The notes: generated by a model from the letters alone, not told the origin. Positions 11,775 through 23,387 are shown, counted from the stretch's first letter. The stretch: 64,000 nucleotides of DNA from Argopecten irradians (GCF_041381155.1 NC_091134.1:42987338-43051337); one strand, 5' to 3'. Numbers and translations are program-made.

Positions 11775-13490
11775 TCATTCCCTCACCATAATAATATTTA
11801 CATGAATATTCCTTCTCACCAAACCAATATTTACATTAAGGATGTACTCCTCTGAGAAGTCAAAATTTTCTTGTATTAAACTTTTTTTCTCATATAAATT
11901 TTTGGAAAGAGGAGTTCATACCATGAAAGAAAATGGAAGAAAAAACATATGTCCGTGTGCTCGTTTTTGAGTTATTGTCACTCAAAGATACCAAAATGAC
12001 AAAATAGTGGATTTTATTGGAATTTCGCCGTTTTGACCACATACACTAGAATTTAAAGCCATAATTTCCTAATGAGGTGTTTGATATGTATGGATGTTTG
12101 TAGAATTTATTTTCCAGTAGTCTTCATTAAAAATATATCAGTTATGATTAATAAGAGTCATATTTTTTCTCAAAATAACAACATATGCTACCCCTACCCC
12201 CTAATTTTGAGCTCCAAAATGCACCATTTTCAGCCATTTTTGTCAAATTTAATACTTTATAGAAAAAGTTCTGGTATTAAACTTTTGTCAATAGTTTGCA
12301 TATCAATAGGGAAATGGTTGTTCTTTCTAAATCAGGCAGAAAAATGGGGGGTCCGTGTGCTTACTTTTTTGCCCCATTTAAATATATGTTATTTTTCAAT
12401 ATTTTTGACTAAAAAATAAAAGTGCTCAAATTACCATTAAATGTAAAAATAAAGTGACAAAAGTGTATCATTTCACACATTAATGTTCAATATTTTAATT
12501 AACATGAACCCAGTGAAGATTTACAGCAAAAATTAACTCGATACAACTGAAAATGCTGACGCGGTGATGATTTAAGTAAAAACAATTTAAGTAAAAAATG
12601 GGAAAACGATGGCTCTTCTCAAAGCCAAAAAAGACACAATTTCAAAATGGCCGCCAAATGGGCCATTTCTAAAAATCGCTGTGTAAAAAAATCTACTAAA
12701 AATAGAAATGTAATATTTTGACAAAATTTGCTACAGACCACATGCTACAGATATTGATAAATCGTATTTGAAAATCTCATAACGTTTATGATCTATGTCG
12801 AAACGAGACTTTAACGGGACTGAAACCACAGAAGAATACATCCTTAACATGCACTCTCTCCAAACCAATGTTCACACGAATATTCCCTCTCCATACCAAT
12901 ATTCACATTAATATGCCCTCTCTCTAAATTCACATTAACATGCTCTCACATTAAACCAATATTCATATTAACATGCTCTCTCATCAAACCAATATTCACA
13001 TAAACATGGCATCCCATCAAACCAATATTTGAGTTAACATGCCCTCTCTTCAAAATAATATTCACATTAACATGCCCTCTCATCAAACCAATATTCACAT
13101 TGACATGCCCTCTCAACAAACCAATATTCACATTTACATGCCCTCTCACCAAACCAATATTCTCATTGACATGGCCTCTCATCAAAACAATATTCACATA
13201 ATATGCCCTCTCAACAAACCAATATTCACATTAACATGCCCTCTCAACAAACCAATATTCACATTGACATGGCCTCTCATCAAAACAATATTCACATAAT
13301 ATGCCCTCTCACCAAACCAATTTTTACATTACCATGGCCTCTCTCCAAACCAATATTCACATTAACATGCCCTTTCTCCACATTCACATTAACATGCTCT
13401 CTCATCAAACAAATACTCAAATTAACATGCCCTCTCACCAAACCAATATTCACATTAACATGGCCTCACATCAAACCAGTATAAGCAGTT
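11775..13490. repeat. Minisatellite array, 33-bp unit, split by an insertion
   Basis: Units carry ACATGCCCTCTC followed by AYCAAACCAATATTCACATT, 33 bp in all. Two or more units lie at 11775-11839, and about 19 more at 12848-13490. The parts were one array until the 1004-bp insertion at 11840-12843. The 33-bp period keeps frame, so 11-residue repetitive peptides can be read on both strands; they show no sign of being genes. Confidence 0.92.
11840..12843. mobile_element. 1004-bp DNA element inserted at TTAA inside the 33-bp array
   Basis: The left end is GGATGTACTCCTCT (11840-11853) and the right end is AGAAGAATACATCC, its inverted form with two changes. TTAA flanks it on both sides (11836-11839 and 12844-12847), and a single TTAA occurs at this place in intact units (CACATTAACATG). 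This gives exact borders and a TTAA target duplication, as made by piggyBac-type elements. No transposase is encoded; the only frame (12072-12419, plus strand) has no recognisable domain. It is therefore non-autonomous. Confidence 0.8.
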
Positions 13491-13495
13491 AAATT

Positions 13496-13836
13496 TGAAA
13501 GAGTTTAAATAATGAAGACGTTGATTAAACCTAATTAAAGTTAGAAGATGTGAAGTATGCGTACATCCTTTCTCAATTGGATAATATTTCTATTCCAAAC
13601 AGGAACGAACCTCTTTGCCATTTTGAGACATTGAGAAGTTAGCTATTTATATGTCCCATTTGAAACAAGCGATAGTTCTTTCCATAATAATAAAGGGGAT
13701 AGAAGATAAAGTTCTACATAATGTATAAATATACACAAAACATTCCGATTATTCACTTGCTTCTCTATCGAGATTGCAAAACGAATACGGTTGTATTGAC
13801 TGATATTGCATTGACCACCGGTACTGTATCACAGTT
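13496..13836 (-). other. Presumed 3' untranslated region of the Dlish homologue
   Basis: Lies directly downstream of the stop codon (13839-13837) and ends at the 33-bp array. No canonical polyadenylation hexamer stands out. Confidence 0.4.
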
Positions 13837-16800
13837 TCACAAAGATGTCTGTACGACCTGCTTGATGTATTGTCTTGGTACGTAGCCGTAAGCCTTTGCT
13901 CTGGGTGAAAACACCCACAACCAATGGGCATTACCCCTGTTACGTCCGTCATCATACACGCTCTCTCCGCGTTTGACCGTTAGGTCATCCTGAGAACGAG
14001 CCGTGTAGTCGTACAACAAAACGCACTCGACCACGTTGTCACTTGCGATAGGTTCCCGCTGTTGGTCGTCCGATTGTTTTGGCGGGAATGGCACATTGGC
14101 GTACACGTGCACGTTCAGGTCAGTGGCTGCCCGTGCCACGCGCATGTTATTGGAGGATTGTTTTGGTGTAGCGTATGTTGGGATGTTTGGCGATGTATTA
14201 GTGTCGGGTGATGGCACGGATTCGATTCGATGATCTTGTTGATTATTTTTCATTGCATCCGTTTGTGCATGTTGACTAGTTTCAAACCTTGGAGTTCCTG
14301 GCAGAGATGAGGCACTCGCGGGATCGTCGAAGTCACTATCGGTCGCGGATTGTTTCCTTTTTGGTTTGAATGTGGACGAGAGACCGGCATTTTGCTGTTC
14401 GTTATGTGTGATAATCTGACTGATTGCACGGTCTGGTGCACGAAGGGTGACGATATGAGACGTTGGAGTGGGGAGGGTGGACATAGACTCACTATACGCC
14501 ATAATATGATTCAACGTTCCATGACTGGTATTAGATGCATCCCGCTGTCTGTTCACCGCATCGCTGCTGGCATATGTCCTCGATAGTTTCCCGTTTGATT
14601 CACTAAGCGACTTGTTCTCGTTTGTCGCTAGATTGAGAGATGGTTGTGACAGGTACGGGTGACCCATCCTTAAGTTGTTTGACATCTTCTGATGGTTCTT
14701 TGGTACTAAACGCAGTCCCGAGATAGATGAGGACGCAGACGTACGGCCTGTTACACTACTTTGGCGGCTATGACCTCCGTTGAGCGCTTTTTCTGGAAGA
14801 GATTGAACAAACAATATAGTTTGACGACGTGTTACATATTCTTTCCTGGGAAGATACAATACTACATTTGTTTTTAACATTTCCATGTTACCCGGATTTT
14901 AATTCTTAGTAATAACTACCACCTTCCATTTACATGGCGTTTCAGAGCGTTGCGTTTTCATTTTTGATACTTCATCAATTGTCCAGAATCCTTTTTCTTA
15001 ATTATCAATTCTTTAAATGTATTACATACAGATATACAAGTCTTAGACTAAAAAGTTGCCATATAATGATAGAAAATATAATTCCTACTATTTTACCTAT
15101 TGCCTTCAGTGGTTCCACAGGGCAGATATAGGACTTCGGTACGAACCCTTCCCGGCCGTCATAGTGACGAATCCATGACCAATCAGGATCCTCGATGTTG
15201 AGGACATCCACGAGCTCCGCACGTTCTACATTTGTGTCGTTCTCGTCCAATGCTGAAAAGTCAAACAGTACAATGAACTGGCCATGAGAAGTCTTCCGGA
15301 ATGGTCTCACTTCCGGTTTGTCGTCCTCCGAGATTGGCGGGGGAGGCTGGAGTATCCGAATCATCTCCTCGCGTGTTATGAGCCCTCTCTGCGTAGGCGG
15401 ATTGGAATCCTGTCTCGGACACTCCGATGACCACCCATCATTGAAAAAGGAATCTCTTTCTACAAAACCTGGAGATTCGTTCTTCCTGGTGGAAAATTCC
15501 GGTGATGTTGGTTCCGAACCAAACAGTCTAGTACAGTAACTGTACGGAATAAACCCTTCCTCTCCATTTCGTTTGATGACGTAAGCCCAATCATTTTCTT
15601 TGTATAGCAAGTATACTTCATCGCCACGATTTACAGCTACCTCCTCATCTACACACGGCTGAAAGTCATTTATGACCCTGACCTTTGACTTTGGTGACAG
15701 ACCGGTCTCTTTCTCAAGGCCCACACGCTGTAGCGTATCGATACTATCACTTCCGGTAATTCGTCCGGGAAGGCCGACAAAAGGCTTATCTGAAAATAGT
15801 ACAAATTTACTTTTACTGTAGACTCATTACCAAATCAGTGGGGTTTACAAGGCTATTTTACTTTCTAATGTGTTAACATTAGCGCGTATTCTCAGAAGTT
15901 TTTGTCGGCTTACTCTGAAGACCACAGTTTAAGACAAACGTGTCTATTTCTGAGCTGCAGGGGAAGCAACGAACAGACCATCTACCTTCATGCGCGGTCA
16001 AAGCGAGTTTGCTGTAAGCCAGATAACATTGCGTGATTGAATACCATTGTTTCCTTATAATTAGCGCTCGTGAACCGAAAGCTATGTTTGATCAACGTGT
16101 GTGAAGAATGCATTATTAACACCTTTGGTAATAGTTTGTTCCCATACGTTCCGAGGCTGGACGGGTCGTAACCTTGACTTGGCTGCCTCCAAATTTAGAT
16201 GATGATTTACATCGATAAAGTACCTTACTTAGTATACATGTACCCAGCTGGTGTTCGGCATGACTAGAACGCATCCGGCCAGTCTATGGCATTGCCTGAC
16301 TAGCACCAAGTTTGCCTCTAACATTGGCACTTCCCAACTATTCTTTGGTACATTGCCTCATTGGGTACCGTTGTGTCCTTGTAATGCCTGACAAAATTCG
16401 TATCCAGCTGACGTCTGATATTGCAGTACCCGTGCTGGTTTCTGACGTAACCTGGACGGTAAAGACCCTACTTATAACGGACATCGATCGGTACTATCTA
16501 AACATATCGTCCTTATTATGAATATGTGTCATATTAGATATTATGTTATCAGTGAGCCTCGCTTCAGATAACAAAAGATCTTTGTTACAGACACAACGTA
16601 AACCTACCGCGACAGGCCAAGGGAACCTATTTGGATGATATTCGTAGTATAAGGACCTCAGGGAGTATAGATTGAGATGGTAGATAGTGCTCGGTTTCTA
16701 AATTATAGGCCTATATATAGTCATTTATAGTAGCCGTACCACACGGGATGATAGCACCCGTTCAGCCAGGCGGAAAAGTGACCTTTACAAACATCCTATA

Positions 16801-17558
16801 CCGAAAGTTATCTAAAACGTCTGAACTCATAGCAACTATACTGAATAAAATACGAATGCATCTACCTGGCGTGGAATTGAATAACAAAAAAAAAAACAAA
16901 AACAAAAAAACAATTTAACATAGAGATCAGAGAGGTTTCTGACATTAAAACACAAAAACAATTATCCAAGCGAACATATTTATCAGAACGATCCCCACTT
17001 TGCTGCAACAGTCCGCATAGTCGTCATTAATGTTCATTAGCCGTCTATATTTTCCTTCAAACAGGATTAATTCATCAGACGATAACATTTTAGATGTACT
17101 TAAAAGAATTTGAGCGTTTTTACAAATATCAGTCTACTGTGCTGAAATATAGTGGTCAAACAAATGGCGTATTAGGAATGGAAATTGGTTATGAGAGGGC
17201 AAGGATGGAACAACCATGCTTTGTACTCTATTTCCGTCAAATTATTGAAAAAATATCGATTTAAATGGATTTTAAATTCGGGAAAATGAAGGGCTTCTTA
17301 TAAGGATAGACCGATTGTAAAGCGCATCTCATAAAGATTAATTCGAAGTTCGATAAAAAGATTTCCAATGTTTTTAAACTCTTAGTTAAAATGATTAATG
17401 TGTTCTGTGATATTATTTCCTTTGGTAAAATTTAGCTTACCGATTTGAAGGTTTTATTTCATATGGATGTAATTTTAACTTATAAGTAAAGTACCTTTCT
17501 TCCTTGGTGTTTTCACTCTGGTTTTCCTGCCCACCCTGCTTGGACACAGGAACGCCAT
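13837..17558 (-). CDS. Dlish: Three-SH3-domain protein, homologue of Dlish/Vamana
   Basis: In flies Dlish is a cortical adaptor linking Fat/Dachsous signalling and the palmitoyltransferase Approximated to the myosin Dachs, and so controls Hippo pathway growth and polarity. Exons, in order of transcription, are 17558-17495, 15789-15097 and 14792-13837, all with GT/AG borders and matching phase; the product is 570 residues. It starts MAFLCP, has the linker RITGSDSIDTLQRVGLEKE (31-49), SH3-1 at 58-110 (ENDWAYV, GFIPYSYC), SH3-2 at 192-247 (DPDWSWI, EGFVPKSYI) and SH3-3 at 507-565 (ALYDY-type opening LLYDYTA, GYVPRQYI), and ends TSL. From memory, the fly protein shares the MAFLCP start, the linker, the SH3 order and the TSL end. 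Residues 253-505 are Ser/Thr/Pro/Asn-rich and much longer than the fly linker. The ATG at 17558 is chosen because it gives the conserved MAFLCP start; the cysteine there is a plausible lipidation site (inference). Confidence 0.9.
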
Positions 17559-19820
17559 CAGTTGTATGATGTTCTTGATGAACTTGACATATCCCGGTGC
17601 CCTTATTTACTGGTATATATACATCCGCCTTCTTAGGTCGATTTACTGTAATAACTTAAGCATAGATTTAAGGTACCGATCCACAACTATTTTCTCAACC
17701 GGGTGCTCACAAAGAATGTGACCGTCAATTCCATTGTGTTTCCGCGTATCGTGAATATGTATATGTGTGTATCAAAAGTATGCGAGGTTCAAGTACCCTA
17801 TACGGCCAATAGCTATCGCCAGAAGTCACAAATCTGTTTTATATATACGTTACATAGGAATTCCGTCTGATTAAAGTCCTTCTAGGGCACTTATCGTCCC
17901 TTTGTTCACTTAAACCCCTTAATTGATACTCGTTCTAATGTAAACATGGGTTATATACAGGGGCCCCTATTTGACGCCCCTATTAAATAGATCGCTATGT
18001 CGTGTGTATTTGCCAAATGGTGGACAGGTACGAAGCCCATTGTTTGTGTGATATATACTCTACTTATATTACATTTAATACAATTCATTAGTAACTTGTA
18101 TACAGGTACAAATGCAAAAGGTGTGTATCGAATTGGGTAATGTTACAGTCCTATCTGATGGTATAGCCGTTAGCGTCTTTAGTGTTTGGTTAACTTTTCA
18201 CTGCTCGCTAAATCTTTTCATGTCCCTCTCGGCATTCCAAACACAAATGTGTCGTTTAATTTCTGTGAGTCTAGTCAATACATCGATTTATGTTGTCTGA
18301 TAAATGTTAAAACCTATTTTTGCAAAGAACTCTTGTTCCCACTTTCTTTATAATGTTCAATGATCACGGTAGGTGTTTTATTGAAGTTAACAAATAGTCA
18401 GACAGCCACAGACCTGCATGTGTGTGCGGACTAGAATGGATACCTTGTTACATATCACCACCAGATAGCACGAGTTTGGGACCAACAAAAGAAATAAGTC
18501 CTTCAGAATATTAATTATATTCGTGGTTCTGTCGATCAGACAATAGGACACAAAATCAACAATGACAAATAGCAAAAAAACACTTTAAACATCGTCTATT
18601 ACGTCGATTCATTGTGGTAATAATTCTCGATGAATATTAAGTAAGAATATTTCCCCCACTGAGCAAGTATCGATCATTTCAGTCAGACGCATGCTGCAAT
18701 GTATACACGTACAATATGTACAATGCTAGTATCACATCTTTGCTAATTCATCAAAAAAGATAATCATTTCATTTGCCAAAAGCTTCCTAATCTTACCGAC
18801 TAGTGAAACTTTATGGGGGAGATGAAGAAGGAATAAATAAAAATGTCCCGTTCTCTGTATACGAGAATGGAAGGTCTCATCAAAGGTTTCGTAACCATGA
18901 TAACGACACTGGTTGAGGTTAATGGACGGAAGTACGTTATGTATTTTTTGATTGGTTGCTATTACTGTTTTATGACTCTGGGGCCTGGTCCTATAGTTTC
19001 ATCAACGTTCCTTAACCGAAGAAAAAATCTTAACTTAACACTCACCAATGTAAACCATTAAAGCAATTAAGGAAAAATGTTAAAAACTTTCCCAAATTTC
19101 TCTTCTTTTTAGAAATACACGCACTCCGTCGATATAAAGGGTTATACGAGTTCAAAAATACTTTTCAAAGGAGAATTTTCAGCTAAGGCGTTTCCTTGGT
19201 TTAAGGAATATTGACGACAATGTTCCTGGTCAAGTGATAGCATAAATTAAAAGTTTGTGGATCAGTATATCATGCCATTGTTTAGTATGTATTAATAATA
19301 TACATATAGAGTTACGTTATTGAGATACGATCACCAGTCGCCATGTTTGGCCAATATAGTGCTTCTCCGTTGGCATGGCAATGTTACCCAACAGAGTATG
19401 TGCAGTAGTGTATATATACTTTCAAGGCAACAAACTCCTTCCGTCGTCACCACCGCGCCAAATGGCATTAACACGCACATATAGCACATATCTCCACATG
19501 AATATTTCCTTTTACATATATAATGAACTGCCCATTAAGATCCTATAAAACAAAGACACAAACGGAGATCATGGATCACAAAGAGGTTTATTTCCTCAAC
19601 AAACAATTTTCAAATGGTCCTTATTTGTTTATTAATAGCAATAGACTTTGTAGTTTTTCATTATTTATGTAGTTTTATAATTGTATTTCAAATGGCAGTA
19701 AAATATTTTCCTTTTTTTTCATTTAATATTTGTAAGAATGAAATGTCTATCTTGCGAACAAATCCAATTTTTTGTAAATATCACATCCATTTTTATGAAT
19801 TCCTAACGACTTCCACATCT
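17559..19820. other. Spacer between the Dlish homologue and the 1188-residue gene; one MITE
   Basis: Holds the 5' flank of the Dlish homologue and the 3' flank of the next gene. The segment 18996-19220 has inverted ends (TCATCAACGTTCCTTAAC against TCGTCAATATTCCTTAAA reversed). It is related to the ends of the elements at 4539-7005 and to a short remnant at 61548-61620. An AATAAA on the minus strand (19627-19632) is a possible polyadenylation signal for the gene at 19821-23387. No further gene was seen. Confidence 0.5.
18996..19220. mobile_element. Short MITE with CCTTAA-type inverted ends
   Basis: The ends read TTTCATCAACGTTCCTTAAC on the left and the complement of TCGTCAATATTCCTTAAACC on the right, around 225 bp with no coding content. 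The ends match those of the larger element at 4539-7005. Confidence 0.55.
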
Positions 19821-22800
19821 TTAACTTCCGAACGTCTGTTTGAACCTTTCAGAAGCCTGTTCATCAACATAAGTATTGAAAGGTGGGTACGCAGCCCTGT
19901 GGTTGAGAATGTCTCGGTTTGTAGCGAAATTTAACTTCGGTAGTTTCTTTGGCCGTTTCTTTACGAATGGAAAGCTATCCAAATGTTTATGCAATACTGT
20001 TATTCTCACATCCATATTCGGATCCTCGGACAACCTTTTACGTTCGTCAACAACAGCGATTTCTAATCTACCTTTTTGGTACACGGCCTCTGCTTTCAGT
20101 GATACTGGGACCTTTCCGGCTTTGCGCAAAATGATTTCCGGTTTGCTATCGGGATCGGACGCGGCTTTGAACTCGTACGAATCCTGTGAATAAGGTGGGT
20201 TCTTTTTCGCTTTCCTTTTTTTCTTAGCAACAGTAGAGAATGACTGTTCAGAGAAGCTGCTTTGACCGGAAGTAAGTTGTACCGGTTTTAGCGTATTTAT
20301 TTTAGGAAATCTCACATTCTGATTTCCGACTGGATGCTTGGTCTGTCTTTCATAGGCTGTGTAGACGCTCCCATAGGGGGTACTAGAGTACGTCAATGCT
20401 GGCGGACCCTTTCTTTGCGAATCTGAGGTTAGATAAGATTTCGAACTGGACATAGATTTGACACTCCTTGCATCATCCTCAAAATCATCCTCGTATGCAA
20501 AAGAATGACTCAACACATCGTCGATTTTGATGATAGTGTCGGATGATTCCGTAGTGCTTTGGAGTCTATCAGAACTTTCTAAACTTTGCGCGGAGTTGTC
20601 GTTCCCAACCGCTTTACTGCTGTTACCGTTATCGTCTTTGCTTCTTTGTGATTCAGAATCCGTTTTTTGTTTGGATGCTTTTTGTTTGCCTTTCTCTTTT
20701 GATCCAATATTTAATCCCGATGAATTCTTACCCTTACCGATATCTTGTCTTTTTGTATTTTGTACTTTGGGTTTTGTTTCTTTCTTTTGTTCCGATCTAT
20801 CATTGATAGCCATGGCTTTCTTATGTGTGTTTGCTGTTTTCTTCTGCATGTCAGCGCACTGGTGAAAGCCGTTCTGACGCTTGGTCTTTTTCTTCTGTTT
20901 CTTTGTAGACTTACTGCTGACGACATTAGACGGGTCTTTCTCATCATGAAAAAGAGCCACAGCCGAATGGATGGCATCAGTCACTTCACTTGAACCAGCA
21001 CTTTTATTCTGACTCGGGGTTAGACTCCCGTTAGACTGAGATTGTTTCATATCAAATTCAGTCTTATTGTTATCCACGCTGGGCAGATCAGCATTCTGTT
21101 TAGACGACGCTGGTGAAGCGGTTAAACTGGATGGTGTTGCATCTCTATTAACTACTGGGGTATCGTTCTTATTTTCTACTTTTTCTTCAGCCATGAAGTC
21201 AAAGTTCAAATCATTCATTTGACCAAGAAAATCTTGTTCTTTTCCACCACTTTTGTCATGGGAAGTATCGTCCTCCTTGGGAACGTTGCGTACAGACCCT
21301 ATTGATACATCATTCCCTCTGTGTGAGGTAGCGTTATTCTCTGTGGGAGTAGGAGTATCTGAAGAAGAACACATTCCATTAACTTGTTTATCGGACGTTG
21401 ATCGAGCTAATGCGGTGTCTTTTTTCTCTTCCGACCAACCAACGGTATGTTTTGCTACAGTCGTTGCTTTATTTGTTGGCAGTTGAGGAGTAACACATTG
21501 AGATGACTTTAGGGAAAGATCGGATATAGATCCCGCTTTAACAGTTTCCTGTTTGCTTTTAAGCCAGACGAAGTCCAGGTCTTCCATGGATTTGTTTAGA
21601 TCAGAATCCACCTCATTAATCCCTTCGTTAGGAACACAGTTAACATCCTTACCTGCTGCGCTAGGAGCGAATTCCTCGTTTTTCTCTATTTCGTTAGGAC
21701 GAGTGTCCAATTCGGCCGTTGGTTCGCTTGAAGCAATATCTAACTCTCTCATTCCTACGTTATGATCAGAGTTCACATCCTTTTGTGCTTCGTTAAAATT
21801 TGATTCATCCAGTTGTGCCCTTTCTTCGCTTACACTAAAATCTAACTCTCTTATTCCTTCGCTGGGTTCAGAATTCTCCTCCCTCGTTGCTGCGTTCGGA
21901 TCTGCCTCTAGTTCATTTATCGTTTTGGTCTGATTTAACTTGAGCTCATTTGCTTTATCATTAGGATTGGAGTCAACCTTTTCCGTTCCTTCCTTTAGAT
22001 TAGAGTTTACATCCATTATTGTTTTGTCAGGATCCAAATTCAGCTTGTCGACTTCCTTGCTATGATGCGATGTCACATCAACTCCTTCGTTAGCACCAAC
22101 ATCCATGTCACTTGGTTTGTTTAGACCAAGGCCAATTTCATCCGCTGCTTCGTAGGAATGAGATGTTATGTTGGTGATTTCCGACATCCGTGAATCTTTC
22201 ACATTCCTGTTGCTTTGAAGCCAACTAACATTGGAATTATTTTGTGGTTCCGTTTCTCTCGTATTTTGTTCGCCTAGTTTAGATTCAGATTCACTTCCAT
22301 TCACTGCTGTATCAGTTTTTAACCAGCTAAACTCCCTATCTTTCTGTGGTTCAGTCAGTTTTCTTCGCGATTCTTTGTCACCTGTTAGCCAACTAAGATC
22401 TTGCATGGAATCTGCTCGGCCGCCATTACTTGTTTCATTAGTGCCCGCTGTATGCAAATCCGATTCCATATTGTCTTTTGATTTATTATCCACGAGTGGA
22501 ATAGACGATTTCCTGACACTGTCTTCGTTTCCTTCCTTTTGAGACCTTGTATCGCTGGCAACACTAACTGACTCGGCTTTTGTTTTATATCGGTCACCAT
22601 CATCGTCGCTATCAAAGAGACCGAAATCAATGTTCTTATTCTGCGACTTAAATGGAGAGGCAGACTTTTCCCGTTGGATTGGCGGTGACGACTTCCGATT
22701 CGCTGGCTCAGATTTTAACCAGGAAAAGCTCAGCTCTCTTTCAATGTCGAGTGATGGTTCTTGAGAAGAATCATTATTAGTGTCGACAATGTTCTCAAAC

Positions 22801-23387
22801 AGGTCTAATTCATCTTGTTTGTTTGTAGCAGGCTTGGCTTCAGACTGAGAAGCAATATTCGAATCTAGCTTCTTCTCTGCTCTCTGGTCCGACTTATTTT
22901 CGGTTAGTGAAATATTTGACAATAAACTGAAGACAGACAGAGAATCGTCTTCTGCTGGCGCGACATTTCTTTGAATCGGTGACCGAAACTTCAGATTGTC
23001 TAAAGTATTTTCGCTATTCTGGTTTACCTTCGGTGGACCAGTACGTCTGCCTGGTAGACTTACTTCATCCGGTACGTAGTTGCTTTCGTCTAATTTTGAT
23101 ATTTCCGGCGTGTCAGTGGAGTTGCTCTCTTGTTCAATCACTTCCTCTATACTCCGGAAACTAATATCTGTGGGTTGCCTACCGGAGGTCCCAATGCTTA
23201 TATCCGACAACTTTTCTGTATCCTTCACTATTTGACGTACGGGCTTGTCCTCTGGTTCGCCACTGCTAGCATGTTCACCAGTATCCACAGTTCTATCAGC
23301 CTTGTCATCGAAGAAATCAAACATGGAGTCCCTTGATTGGGATCCGGGTGGCAAGGCCATGTTGTTTCTTCGTACACTAGTCAACAT
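19821..23387 (-). CDS. Uncharacterised 1188-residue disordered protein with 11-residue repeats
   Basis: One uninterrupted exon; I do not recognise the family. The protein is rich in Ser, Asp, Glu, Asn and Lys, and has no signal peptide, membrane segment or coiled coil that I can see. Residues 451-606 consist of about 14 copies of an 11-residue repeat whose consensus resembles xPNEGxxELDx. A motif of acidic residues then [FLV]SWL[KTQ] occurs at 222-224, 332-334, 354-356 and 388-390, with VWL at 607-609. Residues 790-880 are strongly basic (KKQKKKTKR and similar), possibly a nuclear or nucleolar signal. An acidic aromatic patch, SFAYEDDFEDD, lies near 985. The last 120 residues are the least repetitive and may be folded. 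The first ATG (23387) gives MLTSVRRNNM; the second (residue 10, AACATGG) has the better start context. Length, normal codon use and the absence of stops over 3.5 kb make it a real gene. The function is unknown. Confidence 0.85.
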   Translation of the reverse strand: MLTSVRRNNMALPPGSQSRDSMFDFFDDKADRTVDTGEHASSGEPEDKPVRQIVKDTEKLSDISIGTSGRQPTDISFRSIEEVIEQESNSTDTPEISKLDESNYVPDEVSLPGRRTGPPKVNQNSENTLDNLKFRSPIQRNVAPAEDDSLSVFSLLSNISLTENKSDQRAEKKLDSNIASQSEAKPATNKQDELDLFENIVDTNNDSSQEPSLDIERELSFSWLKSEPANRKSSPPIQREKSASPFKSQNKNIDFGLFDSDDDGDRYKTKAESVSVASDTRSQKEGNEDSVRKSSIPLVDNKSKDNMESDLHTAGTNETSNGGRADSMQDLSWLTGDKESRRKLTEPQKDREFSWLKTDTAVNGSESESKLGEQNTRETEPQNNSNVSWLQSNRNVKDSRMSEITNITSHSYEAADEIGLGLNKPSDMDVGANEGVDVTSHHSKEVDKLNLDPDKTIMDVNSNLKEGTEKVDSNPNDKANELKLNQTKTINELEADPNAATREENSEPSEGIRELDFSVSEERAQLDESNFNEAQKDVNSDHNVGMRELDIASSEPTAELDTRPNEIEKNEEFAPSAAGKDVNCVPNEGINEVDSDLNKSMEDLDFVWLKSKQETVKAGSISDLSLKSSQCVTPQLPTNKATTVAKHTVGWSEEKKDTALARSTSDKQVNGMCSSSDTPTPTENNATSHRGNDVSIGSVRNVPKEDDTSHDKSGGKEQDFLGQMNDLNFDFMAEEKVENKNDTPVVNRDATPSSLTASPASSKQNADLPSVDNNKTEFDMKQSQSNGSLTPSQNKSAGSSEVTDAIHSAVALFHDEKDPSNVVSSKSTKKQKKKTKRQNGFHQCADMQKKTANTHKKAMAINDRSEQKKETKPKVQNTKRQDIGKGKNSSGLNIGSKEKGKQKASKQKTDSESQRSKDDNGNSSKAVGNDNSAQSLESSDRLQSTTESSDTIIKIDDVLSHSFAYEDDFEDDARSVKSMSSSKSYLTSDSQRKGPPALTYSSTPYGSVYTAYERQTKHPVGNQNVRFPKINTLKPVQLTSGQSSFSEQSFSTVAKKKRKAKKNPPYSQDSYEFKAASDPDSKPEIILRKAGKVPVSLKAEAVYQKGRLEIAVVDERKRLSEDPNMDVRITVLHKHLDSFPFVKKRPKKLPKLNFATNRDILNHRAAYPPFNTYVDEQASERFKQTFGS

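Noticed and set aside
12072..12419. 115-codon frame inside the TTAA-flanked element
   Set aside because: No transposase motif or other domain; AT-rich and hydrophobic, as expected by chance.
12946..13492. Repetitive frames on both strands with 11-residue periods
   Set aside because: A 33-bp array keeps frame automatically; there is no sign of coding bias and both strands are equally open.
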